A stretch of DNA of 64,000 nt, from contig NC_135355.1 in NCBI RefSeq assembly GCF_051622035.1, positions 26,136,486-26,200,485 of the forward strand. The letters are read 5' to 3'. Within the stretch, counting starts at the first letter, position 1, and each line of letters begins with the position of its first letter. A program made the position numbers and the translations under genes. The notes beneath the pieces are model-generated. The model did no database searches. It was not told where the DNA came from and was given only the letters and a program-made list of their open reading frames with translations. Below, piece by piece: positions 11,035 through 22,245 of the stretch. The DNA is from Arctopsyche grandis (lineage: Eukaryota > Arthropoda > Insecta > Trichoptera > Hydropsychidae).

Positions 11035-11850
11035 CAGAGCCGTACCAAATATTTTGGCGCCTTTGGCAAATATCAAATAAGCGTCCCTTTATGTATTTTT
11101 TTTTATTGATAGCTAAATTGCAAAAATATATGTAATTTAAGAAATAAATAATTGTTAAAATTTACTTTTAAGTGTGGTACTAATTTTTATTCGTGGTACT
11201 AATTTAACTAATCAAACTTAAAATTTGAATAAAAAACCTCGTCTATAGTTTTATTTTTCTCGCTTTTAAACTCATTAATGATATCGTCAAATTCAAAATA
11301 TCCATATGATAAATAGTTCTCGGATCTTTATTTTCCAATATTTTTTTATTTGGTATTTAAAACATTTCAGTTCATTTAGTAATTTATCTTTGTCTATTTC
11401 TGGATATGCCGCCGATAGTATAATTCCTTTTTTTCTTCTAATTCTTCTATTGATAATGAAATTAAGCCTTTCCTGGTCAAAAAATTGATTTACTCCGCAA
11501 TCTGTCGAATACAGTGTCAAATATTGTCAGAATGCAGAATTATCAAAGTTAATTAATAACGAATGTCGTCAATAAATGCATGCGATTATGTATTTTAGAT
11601 TCGAAATAATTTTGAATGACATTGATATAAAAATCTGAATTTGTTCAACAATTTTCAAAACCATCGATCATTTTTATGCCGCCATTTAATGGATGTGCTC
11701 AAAATTTACGTAATTATGTAAACCTTTAATAAATGTGTTGTTCATATTGTATTTTTCGTCGTAAGAAAGTTTTACTTCACGTTCCAAGCACCCTTCAAAT
11801 TTTAACGTCCTTGGCAAATGCCCCGTTGTCATTGTCTTGGTACAGTTCTG
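11035..11850. mobile_element. Degenerate hAT-like element
   Basis: The left end CAGAGCCGTACCAAA, followed by a TTTGGCAAAT block, matches the reverse complement of the right end (CAGAACTGTACCAAG, GCATTTGCCAAGG). Flanking 8-mers AACGTTTG (11027-11034) and ACCGTATG (11851-11858) agree at six of eight positions, an eroded target duplication. A minus-strand frame at 11293-11520 containing NELKCFKYQ could be a transposase relic, but I cannot confirm that. Confidence 0.5.
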
Positions 11851-11858
11851 ACCGTATG

Positions 11859-13089
11859 TATTAATATATATTTAATCTGGTAAAAAATCAAAATAATAAA
11901 TCGCTTGAATATAAATTGAGAATTAAAATAGCATATATTTTTTAATTATTTAATATGAAAATTTAAAAAGAAGAAGTGAATTTAAATTATAACTACAATT
12001 AATATTTGTTATTTTTTTAATTTTAAATACTAATTGCAGGAACTTAAAAAACTGTTCAGCCCACGCATTTTGTAATCTTTATACATAATTTTTACTTGAT
12101 GTTGCTTTCATTATTTCATATTGCTGTGTGAAATGTATTTAAAACATTTATAGTTGGATAATTTCAAGGTGATCTGATCTTATAAGTTATTATGTATGTA
12201 CATACAAACACACATACAAGTTTATGTATTTTTCGCAGTACCGAGTTTCACGAAGATAGCCACTAAGCGAGTCATTTGAGTAGGCTAGGCACATTTTCTT
12301 TAGACGAATTTTAGGAATGTCATTATCGGAAATTGATTTTCACATTATGTAAAAAGTTAATATGAATTGAATTGTTGAATAGTAAAGTGAAGAAAATAAG
12401 TTCTGTAAAGAAGTTTCAAGTAACCGAGTATCATGGGAAAGCCTATTCAAACATACATACATATTTTGTAACGATGTTGTAATTTCGAATTCCTCTCAAG
12501 ATTCAGTAATCATAGAAACATTCGAAAATTTGTCAAATCTAGAACTGGAGTAGCAATTACAAAATTTGATCGGTTGTGACCATTGGCGGACTCACCATAC
12601 AAGCAACATTGCTTGATAGCAAGTAGGCCCCGCTATCTGTTCGAAAATATGGGCCCTCAGTAAAATTAAATCATTTTCCATTTTACGTGTGTAAAAATTT
12701 ACAGGATATTGCACTTTAGGTATATCAACAAAACAAATGTCTTACGATATACACAAAGAACTAATACCTGCTTTTGCATTTGTATTGTCTTTCTTTTTTT
12801 TTCTTTTTTACTTTATCTGTTTCTTTTTTTAAAATCTTGATGTTTTTGTAATTTTACTTTTTTATATTACCATGTGGTGCTCACTGTAAATGGAATATTA
12901 TATTTTCATTTGTGTTTATTATTATTTTTTGTCTCACTATACAACTTTCTTTTTATATTTTATTCTGTATGTGTGCCTATTTAAATAAATAAAGAATAAA
13001 TATAACAATAACATCTGAGCTCAATTATAATTTTTTACAAAATACATACTACCTATATATCTAGTACAAATAGACAAACAAATGAAAAT
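11859..13089. other. AT-rich spacer
   Basis: No coding sequence is recognised. A GGGCCC-containing patch near 12590-12665 (AGGCCCCGCTATC, GGGCCCTCAG) may be a transposon end. Confidence 0.4.
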
Positions 13090-13625
13090 GAAAAGAATAA
13101 AAACTAAAATATGACTAAATAGGACAATGCATAATTAAACATCGATATAATATAAGTGAAATTATATAATTGGACAAAGAATATATAATAGAAATGAATC
13201 AATCAATATGCAATTACATTATATCGATAATTGCAGACAATTATTATTACTGTACTATTATGGAAAACTATTTAATGTCGTGGGAAGGAGTACAGATGGG
13301 TGAAAATTCGACACGTAATGTGTTGCGTATCAAATTTGGAGCATAAAATTTTAAATAGTGTTTCCTATTTAGTCATAAGTAGTCACCGGAGCCTGGGGGG
13401 GCGTGTATTGTTCAAAGGTTGTAAATGCATTGCTAAAGTTTTGCCGAACAATGGATAGCACTGTGACTATCCTACCTCTAGTCATAAGAATAATTTTAAG
13501 AAGGCTTTCAAATTTTCCTAAATCTAAATGGCCCGCATGCACCGCATGGCCGTGCGGCATAGTAGTTACGAGCCTGTGCTGGCCAGACCTTGGACTTGTG
13601 ACCCCCAAGGTCGATCGTTGTACCA
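13090..13625. repeat. Dispersed repeat, copy 1, interrupted by a MITE
   Basis: It aligns with 62188-62683 in the same orientation, for example GTACAGATGGGTGAAAATTC, GTGTTGCGTATCAAATTTGG, GCACCGCATGGCCGTGCGGC and CTTGGACTTGTGACC. The segment 13380-13480 is absent from the other copy. The 3' part carries GGTCACAAGTCCAAG on the minus strand, which resembles a tRNA-type B box, so a SINE-like origin is possible. Confidence 0.75.
13380..13480 (+). mobile_element. 101-bp hAT-type MITE, copy B, nested in the dispersed repeat
   Basis: The element runs from TAGTCACCGGAGCC to CCTACCTCTA and is flanked by GTCATAAG at 13372-13379 and 13481-13488. The uninterrupted site is preserved at 62480-62487 (AAAGTCATAAGAATGAT). 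It aligns in inverse orientation with 3877-3978. Confidence 0.9.
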
Positions 13626-14427
13626 ACAAGAATTATATAATTATAAATGGATTCAACACCATACCGTGAACAATCTACGATATGCCTCTAATGTATGAAT
13701 GCTCAATCTATGAGATAATTTCTCAATTAATAATTGCTTAATATATGATACTATGTAATTAAACTAAAATTTGATTCAGATATCATTTATTGCACGTAAT
13801 TATTTTAGCTTCAAATATCTTTGCGGCGCTACTACTACATAAGTTTGTTAAATCTATCGAGTACAATAAAAATTAATTTGAAATAACGACAATATAGCAA
13901 TGGAATTTGCCGGAGATCGAGGAAGAAGAGACGAAATACAATTAGTTGGAGAAAATTAAAGAAAAATGTGGTCTACAAATTATGTGGATAATATAAATAA
14001 CAGTGTCCTTGTGTATTTGACAATAGACAGCGGTTTTGGAGGACTTCCGACACGTGCAACACTTGCATAGAGTTGTAAGAAGATTTAAACAGCTGCTGCA
14101 ATAAATCTTCTGAACAATGATTTCTAAACAGATACTGAAACTGTATCGTCTGTACTCATTGTATCATATTGAATATTATTTTAAATGGACAAGATGTGCC
14201 TGTGTCGTGTAAAATTAATATTTGAAATAATAGAGATGTTGAAAACCCTAATAAATTACAATAGATAATACTGAACTGTAAGTAAGACTTTATTGTCTTG
14301 AAATAATAAAGATGTGGAAACCAGTGGCGGTGGATAGATTAGTGGATAGAAAAATTTCATTTAAATTGTTATAATTAAAACAAAAATAATAAGGTATGTA
14401 ACATTATCAGTATATTAAAATAAATGA
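13626..14427. other. AT-rich spacer, no gene seen
   Basis: No recognisable coding sequence. GAAACCAGTGGCGG near 14318 resembles the ends of the TCAGTGGC MITE family, but no second end is visible. Confidence 0.4.
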
Positions 14428-14515
14428 CGGAGTAGTAGTAATAAATTACTACTACTCCTAATAATATTACTACTCCTCTATTATTACTAATATTACTAAT
14501 AATAGAGGAGTAGTA
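14428..14515. repeat. Two adjacent palindromes rich in TAGTAG/CTACTA
   Basis: The first is GGAGTAGTAGTAAT followed by its complement ATTACTACTACTCC. The second pairs TTACTACTCCTCTATTATTA with TAATAATAGAGGAGTAGTAA around a 10-base centre. Either would form a stable cruciform or hairpin. Confidence 0.75.
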
Positions 14516-14639
14516 ATAATTAAAGAGCGGACCAATCTTTCGTTCAATCAAAGCGGTTCAATCGTTGTAAATGCATTGTTAATGGTTCGCCGAACCTTTT
14601 TTTTTTGCACTCGTCCCCGAGTTGAAAGAATGGCCGCAC

Positions 14640-14962
14640 TCGCAGACTTTCCAGAGACAAAACTCGTCAACAAAGTTGTTCGCGAGTTGAGCGGTGCGGC
14701 CCTGCCCTTAGTCATAAGGGCCGGGCCGTACCGTGCACCTTTGTCGGCCGACTAGTTGCGCGACACGAAAAAATGTATAGAAATGTGTGCGACAAACAAG
14801 TTGACGGGTGTGGCATGTCCCATCTACCTGCATGCATTGGTCTGGTCGCCCTCAACCAAGTTGTTCGTGAGTTGAGCGGTGCGGCCCGGCCCTTTGTCGG
14901 CCGACTTATCGCGCAACAAGTCGGCCGACAAAGTTGCACGGTGCGGCCCGGCTCTAAGCCAT
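14640..14962. mobile_element. GC-rich inverted-repeat element
   Basis: Left CCGGGCCGTACCGTGCACCT, then TTGTCGGCCGACTAGTTGCG, is mirrored on the right (14899-14953) with a few changes. A direct repeat of AGTTGTTCGCGAGTTGAGCG, then GTGCGGCCC, occurs near 14675 and 14860, which suggests nesting. The GC-rich sequence stands out from its AT-rich surroundings. No target duplication is identified, and the frames on both strands are by-products of base composition. A fragment at 14552-14599 resembles the middle of the 101-bp MITE. Confidence 0.55.
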
Positions 14963-15099
14963 TAATAGAGACACGTATTTTGGGCATTTTGCTATTAATG
15001 CTTAATTGATGCTAAAATTCGGAATATATGTTAATAGATGCTAAATTGGTAAAATATGTGAATAGATGCTAAAATAGCAAACAAAAGTGAAATTTGCAT

Positions 15100-16035
15100 A
15101 AAATTTATAAAATTAATAGACAATTTAGAAGGGTCTTCCTATCCCTTTGCCCATTTATTATGTGAAGAAATTTAGGGGATAAACCAGAGCTTGCAGTTTA
15201 CCATGGACGGTGTTTTTCCTGTCGAAACTAAACAACTGTTTTTGTCTACTACTGTAAACAAAAGAAGACAGTTGGAGCTGTGTATCCAAAAAGCTGCTCA
15301 AAAAAGACTAAAAAAAGGACATATGTAGACTCGCACTCAAGACTAAATGAGACAAATCTATTCCTCCAAACATTGAGTAAACTATTCAATCCATCTGTGG
15401 CAGGTACAAAATCTAATATTACTGTTAAAGAAACAGTTTTGTTTTTTAGAAACCTGCCATTGTTTAATGTATTAACAGAGGCTCAATGTTTGGAAGGATA
15501 TCAGCAATTTTTAGACAATTAATAGAGAATATAAAAAGTGAATCCAAGCCGGATATATTGCTATTATAGATGGCAACAAATATTAAATATGATGAGCTTC
15601 GATGTGCAGCTCTAAAATCTAATTAGTGTCCCGTCAATAGTGTGGACGTTGAAAAGTGTTTTAGTAAATACAGTATAATTTTTACCGATCGTCGCACGAA
15701 TCTCAAAAAAGAAGCTGTAGAAAAATGCTCCATGTTGAGTTTTACTATATTTTAATTGGTATTATATTTTTAAGTTCATATTTTTTGTTTTTGTATTTTT
15801 ATATGCTTGTTTTTTTCTTTGTAATTTTAATTCTAAAACATTTTAAAATTTTTCTAATATTTTTCAATTGTTGTGTTGTCTGTTTCATTACATGTTGTGA
15901 ATTTTCATTACTGTTCACCACTTGTGAAGACTAAGGTTTCTGATTTCCCGGATATTTTCAATTCCCAGGGCCCGGAAAGGAGCTCGGGATCTACTCCGGT
16001 ATATCATACCTCCCAGAATCCCGGAAGGTATGATA
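15100..16035 (+). pseudogene. hAT transposase remnant
   Basis: Broken transposase-like coding is seen. At 15630-15740 the translation includes VDVEKCFSKYSIIFTDRR, the signature of the C-terminal dimerisation region of hAT transposases; a stop lies just before it. An upstream open segment at 15280-15522 (NITVKETVLFFRNLP) is probably from the same protein. Downstream, 15945-16030 carries TTCCCGG/CCCGG motifs like the subterminal repeats of the element at 7300-8329, so the two may belong to one family. It cannot encode an active protein. Confidence 0.6.
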
Positions 16036-16151
16036 TAAAAAAAATCAATAGAATTCATATGTATTATAATATAAAATTTATTTAATTAAAAAATAAAAGA
16101 CATACATATAACATGGAAAATATATGTATATACATATATAGAAAATATATG

Positions 16152-16241
<90 letters not shown>

Positions 16242-16389
16242 AATTTTATTAAAATTCATCGAAATTTTTTATTATTTAAAATTAAACTCTTCATAAGCCT
16301 TAACTAATAACATTCGGGGGAAGACACGATGCGTTAACTTGCCTTTATATTAAAAAAATTATACTTGAATTTTTTCGTAAAGATCACAC
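16036..16389. repeat. AT-rich spacer with a (TA)n microsatellite
   Basis: A long (TA)n tract spans about 16151-16234, with TATATGTA runs before it. There are no coding features. Confidence 0.7.
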
Positions 16390-16990
16390 ATGTTTAAGGG
16401 GTCGACAAAAATAGTGGAAGATAAATCGAACAAGAGTAAACGGCCATTTCCGGTTGAGGTATGCTTACCAAATTTTATCCATAACTTGCTATTACGCTTA
16501 AACTTCTAGATATAAAATTTCAGTTCAATTAACCAAAAGGTTTCTGAGAAAAACCTCGATTCTCTAGAGTAAAACTACTACTTCCGGTTCAGATAAAAAT
16601 ATAAGGTTATAGATATTATTATTTCTATTACATGTAAAAAAAATTAATCCGATTCAGTTAGCGTTTTGGGAGATAATTGAATTCAAAAACTTAAAAAAAA
16701 AGAGGACACCTATAAGGGGAGGTACCATTTCCGGTCAACTTAAAAATTTGAAAAAAATGTACTACGTATCGATAAGAATTTTAGTGACCGATACCAAGTT
16801 TTGGTTCGATAGGACTAACGGTGTTCAAAAAATCCCCAAAATACACAGACACACACACACACATTTTTTCTAGATCATGAAAACGTGATCAGTAATCGAT
16901 TCTGAAATCGATTCAGTCAAAATCTGGAATTCGAATTTTCGCATGATCACAAAACTTCTTCTATTGTTACTACGTACATACATACATAGA
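16390..16990 (+). mobile_element. Probable 3' tail of a non-LTR retrotransposon
   Basis: Repeated phrases around CATTTCCGGT, a (CA)n stretch at about 16847-16862 and then TTTTTCTAGATCATGAAAAC, GTGATCAGTAATCGATTCTG resemble RTE-type 3' regions common in arthropod genomes, as far as I recall. No reverse transcriptase coding is left. Confidence 0.35.
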
Positions 16991-17159
16991 TAAAGTAAAA
17001 AATATATTTTAGTGGGCGAGTTCCATTAGGCACGACTGTATTAATTTGTTTTTTTTTCGGCTTATAAGTCGGAAATAAAGTTCGAAGAATTTCGGTAAAT
17101 TAGCATTCCCTAGTATCAATGAGGTAAATAAAAATATTAAAAGCGCCACGCCACCGCCA

Positions 17160-17737
17160 TAAAATGGGCCACAGTGCGGCGAAGCGCGCGCTCGACTTGG
17201 AAAAATTGCAACCGAACAGCGAATCCGCACTATGGCGAAAGAGGGGTGAAGCGGACGCGACGGAAAGCGGGAAGGGTGCGCGGGGCAACGGGGTGCGAGG
17301 CGAGGGGTGGGGGGAGAGGGGGGGGGGGGGGGGTGCGTCAGGGGGTGGGAGCGAGAGCGTGCGCGGTGAGGCGAGGGAAGGGCGGGTGGGTGGGGTGGGG
17401 CGGGGTGAGTGTGGGGGGTGGGGGGTGAGAGTGGCAGGCGGCGAGTTTAGGCGTCAGTACGGCGCGCGTGTCGGGCGCGATTGGACGTTTGCTATTACTA
17501 GTCGCGTATCGCAAGTCGCAAGTCGCAAGTCGCAAGTCGCAACTTGGTAGTCGGTAGTGTGCTGCAAGTCGCGAGTCTCGTATCGCGTGTCGCTCGTCGC
17601 GTGCACACGGTCGCAGAGCAGCTCGCCCCGTTTTGATTTCGAATTGCTCTTCGCGTTCATCCGTTGCCGATTTGCAGTGCTCCCTCGAGAGATAGACGTC
17701 TGCATACGACACAGATACAGAAACAGATTCGAGAGAG
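17160..17737 (+). promoter_or_regulatory. CpG-rich MEX3 promoter and 5' UTR
   Basis: Base composition changes abruptly from AT-rich to CpG-rich here and stays so through the first coding exon. It contains a G-only run of about 14 bases at 17320-17334, more G-rich tracts to 17430, and a 7-base direct repeat (CGCAAGT) about five times at 17510-17541. An in-frame TAG at 17693-17695 lies upstream of the start codon. The transcription start is not defined by the sequence. Confidence 0.55.
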
Positions 17738-18017
17738 ATGCCTTCGAGCTTGTTCATGGAGGGCGACACCTTCTCCGAAGAGCGCACGCTTCGTCTCGCG
17801 CTCGAACTCAGCATGATGGGACTGGGCGAGTCCGTTTCGCTGAATTCGGGACTCACTTCGGGACTCTCGGCCGGCAGCCCGCCCCTGCAGTCGATGCCCA
17901 ACTCAGCCTTCTGCTCTCAGCCGCTTCTCGACGATCGCCAGAAGAAGTCGCAGAACATGACCGAATGCGTGCCAGTACCTTCTTCGGAACACGTCGCAGA
18001 GATCGTCGGAAGACAAG
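17738..18017 (+). CDS. MEX3: MEX3 coding exon 1 (N-terminus and start of KH1)
   Basis: ATG 17738 opens 93 codons plus one base and ends at a donor GTAAAG (18018). The exon codes [20 protein letters not shown], a serine-rich stretch, and then [12 protein letters not shown], the first part of KH domain 1 up to the GXXG loop. The split codon for the final glycine is completed by 62967-62968. MEX3 proteins are cytoplasmic RNA-binding E3 ubiquitin ligases that control mRNA stability and translation; in Tribolium mex-3 takes part in early anterior patterning. An in-frame upstream stop supports this start. No damage is seen. Confidence 0.93.
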
Positions 18018-18859
18018 GTAAAGATTTCCATCCCCACGCCCCCCCGCCCCCCTCCCCCTCGCCGAAATCGAGCGGCTTTTCCGCGCATTTTCCGCGCCGG
18101 CCGGCCGGCCACTTACATAACGACTCACGCCCCCTCCCGGCTTGCGAAAGTCCGCAACCCCTACTTCGACCGGCCTTTCCCGCGTCTCGGAATACGTGCG
18201 CTTCAAATCCTCCCGTTTTCCCGTATCCCAGAGTAATTTTCGTCGGGAGTAATTTGGAAAAAACTACCCCCGCCGCCATGACCACGTGTTCTGGTATTGA
18301 TTTGCGCACAATACGGCAACGTATCGCACGCCCACCCGGCGAAATTCGCAGACATATAGTAGGTGGATTGCGAATATCGGGTTCGAATTGTCGCAATTCG
18401 AAAGACGACACTCGTAGGTACTTTGGATGCGGTTGTTTTGTAATAGTCTAGTTATCTTGGTTTTGATCTGTTCGACAGCTGATAATGTTGCCGATTTGTC
18501 GTACGAGGGCGGGAAATGTGTAAAATGAGCTTTTTTGTAAGCCGACTCTCTAATGTGAAAATTTAACAGATATTCCATTTTGTAAATTAATACAATTTTT
18601 TTCATACGAATGATAGAAAGACAAATTTAAATATAATTGTTACGAATACAGAAGACGGCAAAATTCATACAATTCTTAAACATACATATAATTCATTTTT
18701 TTTTTTTTTAATTCGGTCGCATTACTAAATTTCTTTTGCTTGATGTTTTTTTCCACACATGCCGTCACTTATCCACGCTGTTGTAATTTTCCTTTTTTTT
18801 AGCAGTACTACAAAAAAATAATCAAAATGTTACCTTTGTTCTGAAAATTACTGTTTATA

Positions 18860-19089
18860 CTAGTGGTTTTACCCGGCTTCGCTCGGTATTTGTAATATAA
18901 ACCGCTTAAACGTGGCTTATCTATAAGTTTTAAAAACCAATTTAAAATCGATTTGAAGTTTTATTTCATTTAAATTTATTTGTATATATTCATAGTTTTT
19001 TTTTTAAATTAAATTTAACGTCACGAATTCTATCACCCAATACTTAAATAGTTACATACATTAAGTCTCTTGCGAAATTATATATTACA
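18860..19089 (-). mobile_element. Short Helitron, minus orientation
   Basis: Read on the minus strand it ends in a hairpin (CCGAGCGAAGCCGG), then GTAAAACCACTAG with T following, the classic Helitron 3' end. Its 5' side reads GTAATATATAATTTCGCAAG, AGACTT, matching the intact copy at 32388 apart from its first bases. It is non-coding. Confidence 0.8.
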
Positions 19090-22056
19090 TTTTCGAACGA
19101 TGTATCAAAGGGATTTACATATGTTTCCATCTTCTACATATGTTCGCATGTAGCGGTCGAAAGCGATTGAAATTAGACTTTGATGATCTCGTCCCGCTTG
19201 TCGGCCGTAATTGGATTCATCTCGTGGGTCAATCTATATGCACATTGTCGATGGTCAGTTTGGTCGTTGTGTATTATTGTTGTTGTAAATATGTGCGTTT
19301 TTTGCACGTGTGTTGCGGTGCAAACACGTGAGGACATGTGCGCAAAAGTGTCTAGCCGCGACGTCCGGTGTGACTTGCCATGGGCGCCACGCCACGTGTT
19401 TACACGCATATGTATTAAAAAAATGAATTAAAAATGAAAAAAAAGACCTCATTTACAATATTATCTTTGATAATGGTGGGAATCACTCCGTGCGCCGTGT
19501 ATTCGGTTTTAATTCAATCGATTTTTTAAACGAGCGTGTAATATTATCGCATATGTTTAAAACTGTTTAATAATGCAAATGGTCAATATCATATTCACTT
19601 TTTATCAATTGATGTTTTTTTAGTCATATACGCTAATATATTACCTTTATTGTATATTTTTGGTCGTTGTAACGTCTCTGTTTTCGCTTTTATTTTTATA
19701 TACATGGTACTTTTTATAAATTTATTATATTTCGGGAGTGATGTTTTAGGGCGTATTACATATTATTGTACATCTCGTAAAATTTAAAATAAAAATTTCA
19801 TTTTCGGGGGAATCGTATATAAGTACATATTTACTTAGTTTTGAATGCATGTTATACGCAAAATTGGATTTTGAATAGTTCTAAAAGATTTTTAAATTTA
19901 ATTCGTTAACAATCGTTAACACAAACGACCTGTTTTTATTGATTTTTGTTCGAGTATTTTTATTAGCTGAGAATGAGAGTGAAACGCTTTATCAAACTAT
20001 AAACATAATATAACCACATTTCCACATTTAAAAAATTACTAGATTATATTATAAAAGTTATAAGATTGGGGGAAGGCGACAAATTGGTTATATATAAATT
20101 ACATGAGACGAAAAATACAAATAGAAAAAACATTCAAGATAATGATAATAAGTCAAAAATATGAGGAAAAAAGTGAAAAAGAAATAACGAAAAAAAGTTG
20201 AAAGATATAAAAAAAATATGACGAAAGAAAACAAAAATATTGAAAGAAATAAGGTAATAAGAAAAGCAGAATTATAAAAATTAAGAAAGAAATCTAGCTT
20301 GTTTTTAAATATATTAAGGTTTTCAGAAATTACTTTTTGGGAAGTTAATTAGTTGGCCTATGTATGTTATATAAAAGATGTCCTACGGTTAAGAATTATC
20401 ACTATATTCAATGAGTGATATATGATTTTGATTTTTACTTATCATATACCTGATCCAATGCGGATAATTTTCAGTTTTATTTCAGCAATTTCAATTAAAA
20501 CACTAGTTCACACTTTTTGAACTTGCGGACCTCAATTTTTCAACATTAGTAAATATTTTTTTACACCGAATTTTCTAATATGTATCAAGTCTGGATCATT
20601 ATACAAATAAGCATAGGTTTTGGTTCACTTCACCTGTTCTGACTTTCAGTTTCACGTGGCGTGATCTAAATCCCATTGCGCGCATCGTGGAGTTCTCGTA
20701 GCACGTTTTCGGCGGTTCGTTCCACCCGGAGACGTTAATGTTGTGATCTCATTTCCGGCCGCGTACTATTACTACATTTTAATAGTTTTGCCGCGTGTTT
20801 CGTATAAAAACATTTAAATCTCTGATATGAGAATATAATATTAAATGTTCGGATCGATCGCGGTGGTTAACGAGTTCGTCGCCCGCCCCTGACTTTTTGT
20901 CGGCGACTTACGTATACATACATACATATGCTTGATTATACATTATGTATTTCGTGAATATCATGATTATTATGCGCACTACATATACACATGTAAACCT
21001 ATCGCCCTAATAAGATGCTTCTGGAAAAAAAATACGGCATCTATTTGGTACTCGTGTGCATATGTGTGTTTATATATATGTGTGTGTACTTCCAGACAGA
21101 ATTTTTCAAGGGCAGTCTCGAGATATGTACAAGTGCATACAAACATATACACCATAAAGCGCATTATACGCACTTATGTGTTTGTCAATCTCCTCAATTT
21201 GTCAACGATGTAACTTTTTTCTTGATATTGCATCTCACGTTAGATTTGGAAATTAACTATGTGCTGTGAAGAAAGTTCTTCGATTGTTATAATTTTTTGA
21301 TGGCTCCTATACAAAATTGTAATTGATTTCTATCGAGATAGTAATGGAAATCTACTGGAGAAACTTCTGATTCGACACAAGTACAAATGTAGTTCCAGTT
21401 GGAACTTTTGCATTTTACCTGCAAGAGGATTAAGATACTAAGTATTTTTCTTGAAATTGGTAATAGATGGTTAGTGTTGATAAATGAACCCGCACTTTTC
21501 TGTAAATCTGCTTATTTTTACTAGCCTCTTAGTTATTATTCTGTTGTATATGATTATTGGAATCAGTAAAACTAGTAAGTACCTTTTCTGTGGAAAGAAC
21601 TTTGAATTTTGTCTGTAGGTGATAGAAATACCGTATTTCCTCGCGTATAAGACGTCATCGATTATAAAACGCACCCTTTTTTTTTAGAGAAGTATAAAAA
21701 AGTTAAAATATAAAATACCAAGAAAAATATAAAAAAGTTTCATCAACTTATATTTAGGGAGAAAAATTGATTCAAATTAAAATGTACTTTAACAACGGCT
21801 TCAATAACTCGACTAACTACCTTAGTAATTCATATCTTCTATCTATATTCTAGTGAACAACGATGATTCGTAACGGTGGCCGTCACTGCAACGAAAGTGA
21901 CTTAATCGAAAGTCGAAAAACAGTTTTTCGCGTTTTTTATGACAATATGTGAAATAGTCCGTCTACCATGCATACATATGAAGAGCGGATAGTATTACCA
22001 TACATATATAGTACCGTTTACCATACATACATTCTTTTCGATCTTTCGGCTTTCAA
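19090..22056. other. Intronic AT-rich DNA
   Basis: Mostly AT-rich with TATG runs. A less AT-rich patch lies at 20640-20910. At 21630-21680 CCGTATTTCCTCGCGTATAA, GACG, GCACCCTTTT resembles a widespread repeat end. At 22018-22055 there is a short remnant of the 6228-type MITE arm. No gene is seen. Confidence 0.4.
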
Positions 22057-22091
22057 CTTCCCTGTGTGATTGGCGAAATCACACAGGGAAG
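22057..22091. repeat. Perfect 15-bp hairpin
   Basis: CTTCCCTGTGTGATT, loop GGCGA, then the exact complement AATCACACAGGGAAG. It overlaps the left end of the MITE that starts at 22074. Confidence 0.9.
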
Positions 22092-22245
22092 AACGGCATG
22101 TCGTGTGCTTGGCTCCCCGCCATGGGGGATCTCCTACATTTCTTCAAATATGGGATACACCGTTATCGACCACTGTCAAGGATAAATAAAATTTTAAAAC
22201 TATAAAAAAAACACCATGTGCCACGTTCCTTGCCGTGTGTTTTCG
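22074..22245. mobile_element. MITE with CGAAAACACAC-type ends
   Basis: The left end CGAAATCACACAGGGAAGAA and the right end (reverse complement CGAAAACACACGGCAAGGAA, CGTGGCAC) form imperfect inverted termini of about 28 bases. The interior TCTCCTACATTTCTT, ATATGGGATACACCGTTATC is shared with 27857-27900. It is non-coding. Confidence 0.65.

Noticed and set aside
14712..15009. Overlapping frames on both strands in the GC-rich inverted repeat
   Set aside because: The inverted repeat makes the frames mirror each other. No protein family is recognised.
17338..17901. 187-codon minus-strand frame opposite the MEX3 promoter and exon 1
   Set aside because: It is the antisense of the CpG-rich 5' UTR and a solid coding exon. 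The translation has (Pro/Thr)n and simple repeats typical of shadows.
17738..18451. Reading MEX3 exon 1 on past 18017 as a 237-codon single-exon protein
   Set aside because: KH1 stops dead after GRQ|G, and a donor GTAAAG sits exactly there. The remainder is at 62967, and the extension has no KH sequence.
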